Shown: in pieces, positions 57,226-64,000 of the stretch
Position numbering within the stretch: position 1 is the stretch's first letter
Layout: every line of letters starts with the position of its first letter
Source of the DNA: Chromatocurvus halotolerans
GTDB lineage: Bacteria; Pseudomonadota; Gammaproteobacteria; Pseudomonadales; Halieaceae
Direction of reading: 5' to 3'
NCBI RefSeq assembly: GCF_004340525.1
Contig: NZ_SLWX01000017.1
Location: 1-64,000, forward strand
Length of the DNA: 64,000 bases
The notes under the pieces: generated by a model
What the model was told of the DNA's origin: nothing
The model's input: only the letters and a program-made list of their open reading frames with translations
The model's database searches: none
Made by a program: the position numbers and the translations under genes

Positions 57226-60204
57226 ATGAAGAAAATGCTTATCAATGCCACGCAGCCTGAAGAGATGCGTGTCGCACTGGTGGATGGTCAGCGTCTCTAC
57301 GATCTGGATATCGAGAACCGCACCCGCCTGCAGAAAAAATCCAATATCTATATCGGTAAAATCACCCGCGTGGAACCCAGCCTGGAGGCGGCGTTTGTCG
57401 ACTTCGGCGCGGAACGTCACGGGTTTCTACCGCTGAAGGAGATCGCCAGAGAATACTTCTACCGCAGTCCCGGCGATGCCGACGGCCGCGCGAAAATCCG
57501 CGATGTCGTCAAGGAAGGCACCAAGGTTGTTGTTCAGGTCGACAAGGAAGAGCGAGGCAGTAAAGGAGCCGCGCTGACAACGTTTATCAGTCTTGCCGGT
57601 CGCTACATGGTGCTGATGCCCAACAACCCCCGCGCCGGTGGCATATCCCGCCGCATTGAGGGGGATGACCGGGCAGAATTGCGTGAAGCCCTGAGCGTAC
57701 TGGAGATTCCCGAAGGCATGGGCGTTATTATCCGCACGGCCGGCGTGGGTCGCAGTCCGGAGGAACTCCAGTGGGATCTCAGCTATCTTCTCCAGTTGTG
57801 GACAGCGATCTGTGATGCCAGCAAGGAGCACAGTGATCCGGTGCTGCTGTACCAGGAGAGCAACGTCATCATCCGCGCGGTGCGCGATTATCTGCGCGAC
57901 GATGTCGACCAGGTGCTCATCGACGCGCCCGAGGCCTACAGGCAGGCCACCGATTTCGTCACGATGGTGATGCCCAAGTATGCCAACCGCATCAAGATGT
58001 ATGAAGATAGCATCCCGCTGTTCAATCGCTTCCAGATTGAAAGCCAGATAGAGACCGCGTTCCAGCGGGAAGTCCGATTGCCATCCGGCGGCTCGATCGT
58101 GATCGACCCGACCGAGGCCCTGGTTTCCATCGACATCAACTCATCCCGCGCCACCAAGGGCAGCAACATTGAAGACACCGCGCTGCAGACCAATCTCGAG
58201 GCGGCAGACGAGATAGCCCGTCAGCTGCGCCTGCGCGACATGGGCGGACTCGTGGTCATCGACTTTATCGACATGCTGGCGGCGCGCAACCAGCGGGCGG
58301 TGGAGAATCGCATCCGCGATGCACTGGCCATTGACCGAGCGCGGGTGCAGGTCGGCAAGATTTCCCGATTCGGGCTGCTTGAAATGTCCCGCCAGCGCCT
58401 GCGTCCCTCTCTTGGAGAGACCAGTGCGATTGTCTGCCCCCGATGCACCGGCCAGGGCACAATTCGCGACACCAAATCACTGGCCCTGTCGATTCTTCGT
58501 CTGATGGAGGAGGAAGCCACGAAGGATCGCAGTGCGGAGGTCCGGGCCATCGTTCCCGTTGACGTTGCGGCTTACCTGCTCAACGAAAAGCGCGCCACGC
58601 TGACAGAAATAGAACAGGTGACCGGTGCCCGGGTGCTGGTCGTGCCGAACCCCAACCTCGAAACGCCGCACTTTGAAGTCCAGCGTCTGCGTGATGATGA
58701 GGTAATCGGTGATCACGAGACCAGCTACAAAATCGACATTGCCGTACCTGAAGCCGAGCAGATCAGCGATCCCCACACAGCGCAGCTGCCGCAGCAGCGA
58801 GCCGTGGTTGGTCCCATAGCGCCGCAGATGCCGCCGAGGCGAGTGGAGCCCGAAGCGCCCGCCGAAATTGCGGACGACGCGGTACAGGAGACCCGACCAA
58901 CCGACGTTGCAACACCCCCGACGCAGACCGCAGTTTCGCAGACGGGCGCCGGTGACAAGCCCGGTGTGCTGACACGACTCTGGGTCAATCTGTTCGGACC
59001 CGCGGACGTTGTTGCAAGCGCGGCCGCGCCGATGCAAGCCGAGCCCCACACCAAGCAGGAGGCCGACAAGGGCAGCGCAGAATCGGCAGCCGAGCCCGCA
59101 TCAGAAACGGGTGATCGTGAGCGAAGCCGGGGTCGACGGCGGCCGAATCGTTCGCGTAATCGACGTGAGGACCAGCGCCAGTCCCGTGAAGAGCCGAGCA
59201 ACGGAAATCCACAGACTGGCTCAGCGGAGAACGAAGGCAGCAGCGTCGAAGCCAGTGACGGCGACAGCGAGACGCCGGCGCGCAGCAGCAATCGACGTCG
59301 ACGTCGGCGCCCGCGTCGCGACGATGGCGGTAGCAGTTCCGGTAGTAATCGTCGGCCAGCGGATCGCGATGACCTGGAGGACTCTTCACTGGAAGCCGCC
59401 CTGGAGGAATCGTCCCTGGAAGCCGTCGGAAATGCCGAAGATGGCAGTGACGACGAGAGTTCAGGCGATGCGGGCAACAAACCGCGCCGGCGTCCGAGTG
59501 GCCAGAAGCGCGGTGAACCACGGCGTCGCCGGCGCAAGCCGGTTCCCGTAGAGGAAATTGCCGCGGTGAGTGAGCTCGGCAATGGTGAGCCCGATGTCCC
59601 GTCATCCGCAGTTGCGGGCGGCGCCAGTGCGCTGGAGTCACTGGCCGGGACGGCGGAGGAAGACGCGGACAGTAAGCAGACAGATACCGTGCGTGACGAG
59701 AATGCAGACGTCACCGGCACTGTGGACGTTGAAGAAATATCGGCAGTTGATGAACCGTATAACCCGCAAGAGGCGCATCAAGAGCCGTTTGATACGACGC
59801 CTGATGCCGACCACAAGGCACATGACGATCCGGCAGAGGATTCTGTGACGGCGGAACAGGAGCCAGAGCCAGCCTCGGATCCGGTCATCAATTCGCAGAC
59901 CAGCACGCCCGCCGAGGCAAACCCGGATGCGAGCACAGACGTCGCTCCCAGCGAGGCAACGCCGATGGCGGCAGAGACTCACCCCGCAGAAGCCGGCGAT
60001 AAGACGGGGCTCACCTCCCAGGGGCGCGCGACCAATGACCCGCGCGTGAATCCGTCACCGGTGCGCGAGGTGAAGATAGAAACCGCGCGTCTGTCACTGT
60101 TTAACGACGAACCGGCTCCGGCGGTTACCCCGACAAAGCGCAGCGTCGTGCGAGCCAGCAACGATCCACGTGGCCCCGGCAGCAGTCACAGCGCATCCGG
60201 TTAA
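57226..60204 (+). CDS. rne: Ribonuclease E
   Basis: 992 residues from ATG 57226, giving [21 protein letters not shown] as in orthologues. The catalytic half has an S1 domain (about 38-125), 5' sensor, DNase I-like metal site (Asp in [13 protein letters not shown] and in VVIDFIDM) and the Zn-link CPRCTGQG. From about residue 520 the C-terminal half is disordered, acidic and Arg-rich (RRRRRPRRD-type blocks around 670-780), the usual RNA-binding and degradosome scaffold. Initiates mRNA decay and processes rRNA and tRNA. A GTG at 57214 could add four residues. Confidence 0.96.
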   Translation: MKKMLINATQPEEMRVALVDGQRLYDLDIENRTRLQKKSNIYIGKITRVEPSLEAAFVDFGAERHGFLPLKEIAREYFYRSPGDADGRAKIRDVVKEGTKVVVQVDKEERGSKGAALTTFISLAGRYMVLMPNNPRAGGISRRIEGDDRAELREALSVLEIPEGMGVIIRTAGVGRSPEELQWDLSYLLQLWTAICDASKEHSDPVLLYQESNVIIRAVRDYLRDDVDQVLIDAPEAYRQATDFVTMVMPKYANRIKMYEDSIPLFNRFQIESQIETAFQREVRLPSGGSIVIDPTEALVSIDINSSRATKGSNIEDTALQTNLEAADEIARQLRLRDMGGLVVIDFIDMLAARNQRAVENRIRDALAIDRARVQVGKISRFGLLEMSRQRLRPSLGETSAIVCPRCTGQGTIRDTKSLALSILRLMEEEATKDRSAEVRAIVPVDVAAYLLNEKRATLTEIEQVTGARVLVVPNPNLETPHFEVQRLRDDEVIGDHETSYKIDIAVPEAEQISDPHTAQLPQQRAVVGPIAPQMPPRRVEPEAPAEIADDAVQETRPTDVATPPTQTAVSQTGAGDKPGVLTRLWVNLFGPADVVASAAAPMQAEPHTKQEADKGSAESAAEPASETGDRERSRGRRRPNRSRNRREDQRQSREEPSNGNPQTGSAENEGSSVEASDGDSETPARSSNRRRRRRPRRDDGGSSSGSNRRPADRDDLEDSSLEAALEESSLEAVGNAEDGSDDESSGDAGNKPRRRPSGQKRGEPRRRRRKPVPVEEIAAVSELGNGEPDVPSSAVAGGASALESLAGTAEEDADSKQTDTVRDENADVTGTVDVEEISAVDEPYNPQEAHQEPFDTTPDADHKAHDDPAEDSVTAEQEPEPASDPVINSQTSTPAEANPDASTDVAPSEATPMAAETHPAEAGDKTGLTSQGRATNDPRVNPSPVREVKIETARLSLFNDEPAPAVTPTKRSVVRASNDPRGPGSSHSASG

Positions 60205-60324
60205 GCAAGGGAATCAACAGGCGGTGTTGGCAGAGGGAAAAACGCCACCACCGCCGGTTTTTGGCTTGTTTGCTGCGCCGGGATGCGTATAATCGCGGCT
60301 TGCTCCCAGGGGAGCTAACAACAC

Positions 60325-60412
60325 GGTGGGCTGGCTGAGTGGTCGAAAGCGGCGGTCTTGAAAACCGTTGAGGGGCAACCCTCCCGGGGTTCGAATCCCT
60401 GGCCCACCGCCA
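60325..60412 (+). tRNA. tRNA-Ser (UGA)
   Basis: 88 nt: acceptor GGTGGGC pairing with GCCCACC, D arm with GGTCGAAAGC, anticodon loop CTTGAAA (anticodon TGA), long variable arm GAGGGGCAACCCTC, T arm GGTTCGAATCC, discriminator G and encoded CCA. Confidence 0.95.
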
Positions 60413-60719
60413 CTTTTCTTTATTTATCGATGGGTTGAGGCTTTTACTTAAAGCAAACCCACAGACCCGTCCATCGTAAACGCAGCGTTGGTCATACGCG
60501 CTCCATGCATTTAGTGATCGCAAGTCTCGTTCGCCGGAAGTCGGCCCATAGCCTGCCCATCCCCACCTCTCTCGCGTAGTGTGGTGCACTCGCGGCTGAT
60601 ATCGCACTTAGCCTGGACAGCGTTTGGTGAATCTCCGCGGAGACTCGCGCCTGAAACTTTCCGCTGAACTTACATGGCGGAACGTCCAGTACCTTGCCTG
60701 CTCCTGTCGCGCGGAGGCT
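60413..60719. other. Intergenic region after tRNA-Ser, no gene seen
   Basis: About 300 bp with no convincing reading frame, intrinsic terminator or integrase remnant. A loosely paired GATGG/CCATC dyad spans 60428-60478. No evidence of an attachment-site duplication of the tRNA end. Confidence 0.4.
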
Positions 60720-61622
60720 TCAGCGACACAGGAGGGCAGCCACCTCGCGTTCGAGAAACTCACGGAGCGGGTGGCTGGGTCTGGTCACCAGGGCAATGCC
60801 ACGGAGTGGTGGCGTCTGCAGGGAGATCTCGATGAGCGACGTATCCCGTAACAAACCGTGTGCTATCGCCATGGCAGGCACCAGCGCGAGGCCGAAGCCC
60901 GCCTCGGCCAGCTGCACCAGAGTATCAATGTTGCTGGCCTCGAAGCGGCGGCTGGCCTGGGCACCCACGCCACAGGCGGAGAGAATATGCTCCCGTAGGC
61001 AGTGACCTGGCTCGAGGAGAATGATCTGGCTGGTGTCTATCGCCGACAACCGCAGCGGCGCATCACGCCGGACCACCGGGTGCCCGGGCGCCGCCAGCAA
61101 ACGCAGCGGATCATCAAACAGGTGGGTTACCGCCAGGGTCCGGGTATCCATGGGCAGGGCGAGCACTGCGGCGTCGAGTTCCCCGCCGCTGACCTGATCG
61201 AGGAGGCTCTCGGTCTGACGCTCGTGCAAAAACAGTTCGAGCGCGGGGAAGTGCTCTGCGCATGCCGCTAGAAAGTATTGCAGAACGTAGGGGGCGATAG
61301 TCGGGATGATGCCCAGTCGCAGGCTTCCGGTTCCCGGCTCTGACTGGGCGCGCGCAAAGGCGAAAAGATCCTCGCTGGCGGCGAGAATCTGCTCTGCCCT
61401 GACGCAAACCGCTTCGCCGACCGGGGTCATGGACACGCGCTGACGGCTGCGCTCAACCAGCTTGAGGTCAAGGCTACGCTCGAGCTCGGCGAGGCCGCCG
61501 GACAGGGAAGACTGGGTAACGAAGCACTGCTCCGCGGCGCGGGTGAAATTCAGGCTATCGCGCACCGCCAGGAGGTAAGCCAGCTGCTTCAGGGAGAGGG
61601 AGGCACTGCGTCGGTCGGTCAC
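60720..61622 (-). CDS. oxyR: OxyR-type LysR regulator
   Basis: 300 residues from GTG 61622. LysR helix-turn-helix at the N-terminus (LSLKQLAYLLAVRDSLNFTRAAEQCFVTQSSL in pattern), effector domain with the redox cysteines C208 and C217 in LEPGHCLREHILSAC, the exact nine-residue spacing of OxyR C199/C208. OxyR responds to peroxide and also to sulfane sulfur. Divergent from a persulfide dioxygenase and a peroxiredoxin, its likely targets. Start uncertain: no ATG lies near the conserved N-terminus; a TTG at 61688 would add 22 unconserved residues. Confidence 0.88.
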   Translation of the reverse strand: MTDRRSASLSLKQLAYLLAVRDSLNFTRAAEQCFVTQSSLSGGLAELERSLDLKLVERSRQRVSMTPVGEAVCVRAEQILAASEDLFAFARAQSEPGTGSLRLGIIPTIAPYVLQYFLAACAEHFPALELFLHERQTESLLDQVSGGELDAAVLALPMDTRTLAVTHLFDDPLRLLAAPGHPVVRRDAPLRLSAIDTSQIILLEPGHCLREHILSACGVGAQASRRFEASNIDTLVQLAEAGFGLALVPAMAIAHGLLRDTSLIEISLQTPPLRGIALVTRPSHPLREFLEREVAALLCR

Positions 61623-61861
61623 TGTCAGGATCGCTTCGCGGGCTTGATCAGCCAGTCTACCGCAGTTGTGCTCCAGAAGAACGCGCAAGGCGAGCAGCAG
61701 AATGTCAAGGCGGCAGTCACCGGCCGATTTAGGCGCAGCTGATCCACAAGGCTAATGATTGGCTTTTCCGATCATTTTCAGTCTTATTATCGATTTCTCC
61801 TTTTATGATTCCTGCCCTATTCTGACCCTGTCGCAACAAAACAGGCAGCAGGAAGAAGATC

Positions 61862-62746
61862 ATGGAAATCGTCAACCGCAACACCCTGAAACCGGTCGTG
61901 ACGCCCTTTTTCAACGCGCCGACCAACACCTTCAGCTACGTGGTCGAGGACCCGACCAGCGGCGCCTGCGCCATCGTCGACTCGGTGCTCGATTTCGACT
62001 ATGCCGCTGGGCGCATTGGCTACACCAGCGCCGAGCGCATTATCGATTTTGTGCGCGAGCGGCAGCTCACCGTAGAGTGGATCGTGGAGACCCATGTGCA
62101 TGCCGATCACCTCTCTGCCGCACCTTACCTGCAGGCGGCGCTCGGAGGAAAAACGGGCATTGGCGAGCATATCGGTGTGGTGCAGCAGACATTTGGCAAG
62201 ATTTTCAATGAAGGCACGGAATTCCAGCGTGACGGTTCACAGTTCGACCGGCTATTCAGTGACAGCGATCGCTACGAGATCGGGGCACTGAACGCACGGG
62301 TGCTGCACACACCCGGACACACACCGGCCTGCACCACGCACCTGATCGGTGATGCTGCTTTTGTCGGTGACACAATTTTCATGCCTGATGCCGGCTCTGC
62401 CCGCGCCGACTTTCCGGGCGGCGACGCAGCCACGCTGTACCGCTCCATTCGCAAGGTACTGAGCCTGCCAGGCGAGACTCGCCTGTTCATGTGCCACGAT
62501 TACGCCCCAGGCGGACGCGAGCTGCAGTTCATGAGCACCGTCGCAGAACAGCGTGCGGCAAATATCCACGCCGGGGACGGCATTGACGAAGAGACCTTCA
62601 CCCACCTGCGCGAAGAACGGGATCGCAGCCTGGCCATGCCACGGCTCATCATTCCCTCGCTGCAGGTCAACATGAAAGCCGGCCTACTGCCCGCAGAAGA
62701 CGTGAACGGCACCCGTTACCTGCGCGTGCCTCTCAACACCCTGTAA
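61862..62746 (+). CDS. Second persulfide dioxygenase-like MBL protein (Blh/ETHE1 family)
   Basis: 294 residues; motifs T-H-V-H-A-D-H (H78, H80, D82, H83), HTPGH, VGDTIFMPDAGSARADFPGGDA and CHDY, with the C-terminal SLQVNMKAG shared with the paralogue at 2723-3664. Predicted to oxidise glutathione persulfide to sulfite. AGGAAG ribosome-binding site about 8 bp before the ATG. First of a two-gene unit facing oxyR; no SQR partner here. Confidence 0.88.
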   Translation: MEIVNRNTLKPVVTPFFNAPTNTFSYVVEDPTSGACAIVDSVLDFDYAAGRIGYTSAERIIDFVRERQLTVEWIVETHVHADHLSAAPYLQAALGGKTGIGEHIGVVQQTFGKIFNEGTEFQRDGSQFDRLFSDSDRYEIGALNARVLHTPGHTPACTTHLIGDAAFVGDTIFMPDAGSARADFPGGDAATLYRSIRKVLSLPGETRLFMCHDYAPGGRELQFMSTVAEQRAANIHAGDGIDEETFTHLREERDRSLAMPRLIIPSLQVNMKAGLLPAEDVNGTRYLRVPLNTL

Positions 62747-62816
62747 AACCGCGGCCACGCGCCGTTTTTGAAATCCGCGCTCAAACAGCGCAACCACCCA
62801 AGCAAGGAGCAGGACC

Positions 62817-63467
62817 ATGGAAGCAAGCAATCAAACGATTGGCCTCCCCCGCCTCAACGAGCGGGCACCAGCCTTCAACGCCCCAACCACGGATGGACCG
62901 CGCAGCCTCGAGGATTACGAAGGCAGATGGCTGGTTCTTTTCTCGCACCCGGCGGATTTTACGCCGGTATGCACCACCGAGTTCATTGCTTTCGCCCGGC
63001 GTGCGCAGGACTTCAACACGCGCGGTGCCGAATTGCTGGGGCTGTCCATCGACAGCACGCATTCGCACATCGCCTGGATACGCAATATCGAGGAGAAATT
63101 CGGCGTCAGGATCCCTTTCCCGATCATTGCTGACCTGAAAATGGACGTTGCTCGGGCCTACGGCATGATCCATCCGGGGGCCGCGGATACCTCTGCTGTG
63201 CGGGCAACCTTCATAATTGATCCGAAGGGGGTACTTCGCGCCATGGTCTACTACCCGATGAGCAATGGTCGCTCAATCGACGAATTCCTTCGGCTCCTTG
63301 ATGCACTGCAGACCTCCGACGAGCACGGCGTTGCAACGCCCGAAAATTGGCACCCCGGTGAGAAGGTCATCGTGCCGCCAGCCAAAACGGCTGCTGAGGC
63401 TGCCGAGCGCATGTCCAGCGGTGAGTACGACTGCGTTGACTTCTACTTCTGTCAAAAGGCGATCTGA
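62817..63467 (+). CDS. Peroxiredoxin, Prx6/archaeal-type with two C-terminal cysteines
   Basis: 216 residues. Peroxidatic C52 in PADFTPVCTTE; VRATFIIDPKGVLRAMVYYP; C-terminus has C206 and C212. Aeropyrum pernix thioredoxin peroxidase has Cys50/Cys207/Cys213 with the same pattern, so a two-Cys mechanism rather than classical one-Cys Prx6 is likely. Reduces peroxides, possibly persulfides. GGAG ribosome-binding site 7-10 bp upstream; 70 bp after the dioxygenase gene; terminator follows. Confidence 0.9.
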   Translation: MEASNQTIGLPRLNERAPAFNAPTTDGPRSLEDYEGRWLVLFSHPADFTPVCTTEFIAFARRAQDFNTRGAELLGLSIDSTHSHIAWIRNIEEKFGVRIPFPIIADLKMDVARAYGMIHPGAADTSAVRATFIIDPKGVLRAMVYYPMSNGRSIDEFLRLLDALQTSDEHGVATPENWHPGEKVIVPPAKTAAEAAERMSSGEYDCVDFYFCQKAI

Positions 63468-63483
63468 ACCTCAAACGTCACAA

Positions 63484-63515
63484 AAAGCCCCGGCCACCTA
63501 CCGGGGCTTTTTTTT
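63484..63515 (+). terminator. Intrinsic terminator of the dioxygenase-peroxiredoxin unit
   Basis: AAAGCCCCGG, 7-base loop, CCGGGGCTTT and further T-run, 17 bp after the peroxiredoxin stop. Confidence 0.92.
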
Positions 63516-63720
63516 GCAACGCATTGCGATTTAAAGTATTATATTATTTAACAGTTAAAGTGTTTCATCAGCACATCGCCTTCCAGACCCCAATAGTCAT
63601 CAAGGCCGACGACAACCTGACCCAGGGCAGTAAGCCCTGTCGCGGGACCGATACACCAGGCAGTTGCGCGGGCCAGATTGGCCGACATGGCTGAAATAAT
63701 CACTCAGGGAAATTTTTGAG

Positions 63721-64000
63721 ATGACTGAAATCAATGAACCGCGTCGCCGCTTCCTGATTGCCGCGACGTCAGTGACGGCCGGCGTCGGCTTGATCGGTGT
63801 CGGTATTCCATTCGTCGGATCCTGGAACCCAAGCGCCAAGGCTGAAGCCGGCGGTGCTCCAGTCAGGGTCGATGTCAGCAGAATCGAGCCCGGGGCCATG
63901 GTCACTGTTGAATGGCGCGGAAAACCCGTATGGGTACTGCGACGAACACGGCAGAATCTGGAAACGCTGCGACAGCCATCACTTCTTCAGGAATTGCGTG
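63721..64000 (+). CDS. petA: Rieske iron-sulfur subunit of cytochrome bc1 (partial, runs off the end)
   Basis: First 93 codons. Twin-arginine-type N-terminus (EPRRRFLIAATSVTAGVGLIGVG) is the membrane anchor of the bc1 Rieske protein, followed by VDVSRIEPGAMVTVEWRGKPVWVLRRT. The cluster-binding C-terminal domain lies outside the window. Probable first gene of petABC. The 253-bp gap before it contains an AT-rich segment (63525-63560) that may be its promoter. Confidence 0.92.
   Translation, partial: MTEINEPRRRFLIAATSVTAGVGLIGVGIPFVGSWNPSAKAEAGGAPVRVDVSRIEPGAMVTVEWRGKPVWVLRRTRQNLETLRQPSLLQELR

Noticed and set aside
60413-60719. Integration site downstream of tRNA-Ser
   Set aside because: No integrase gene, no repeat of the tRNA 3' end, and the next gene (oxyR) looks native.

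Overview
The window reads as a chromosomal segment of a GC-rich gammaproteobacterium. The evidence is conserved gene order: mltD-gloB-yafS-dnaQ, tRNA-Leu-tig-clpP-clpX-lon-hupB-ppiD, rne/rluC-yceD-rpmF-fabD-fabG-acpP-fabF-pabC-mltG-tmk-holB-pilZ, and cysI with a DUF934 partner. The Mrp-type cation/proton antiporter cluster and the ETF/ETF-QO set suit an aerobic, probably marine or salt-exposed respiring bacterium. The genus cannot be named from sequence alone.

Layout. 1-95 is one end of an IS21-like element (tandem 23-bp repeats), followed by about 1 kb without genes. 1121-7088 is a sulfane-sulfur module: a FisR-type sigma-54 activator with the three sensor cysteines diverges from a well-matched -24/-12 promoter that drives persulfide dioxygenase, a rhodanese-loop/SQR-like flavoprotein and a SulP transporter. 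7089-9030 holds sohB and nudC. 9234-16591 is a nine-gene Mrp/Mbh-like antiporter operon with three MrpD-like subunits. 16556-20316 is dnaQ, yafS, gloB and mltD (no rnhA). Then come DAHP synthase, nfuA, metH, a DUF2970 protein, a 38-codon membrane peptide gene, and cysI-DUF934.

28761-36700 carries etfBA and etf-QO, separated by a tightly overlapping four-gene cassette (sulfotransferase, GT4 glycosyltransferase, DUF2334 deacetylase-like protein, AvtA-like aminotransferase). 36731-45886 is the proteostasis block (DUF1285, ppiD, hupB, lon with a sigma-32-like promoter, clpX, clpP, tig, tRNA-Leu). 46067-47134 is a GH84 O-GlcNAcase homologue. A probable small RNA with its own terminator lies between it and pilZ. 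47431-55618 is the fatty-acid cluster, which lacks plsX and fabH at their usual place and maf between yceD and rluC. 55722-60204 is rluC and divergent rne with a long structured leader, followed by tRNA-Ser.

60720-63467 is a second sulfane-sulfur/peroxide module: OxyR divergent from a second persulfide dioxygenase and a peroxiredoxin with archaeal-type C-terminal cysteines. The window ends inside petA (Rieske protein). The two persulfide-dioxygenase modules under different thiol-based regulators (FisR and OxyR), and the sulfotransferase/glycosyltransferase cassette, are the most noteworthy content.
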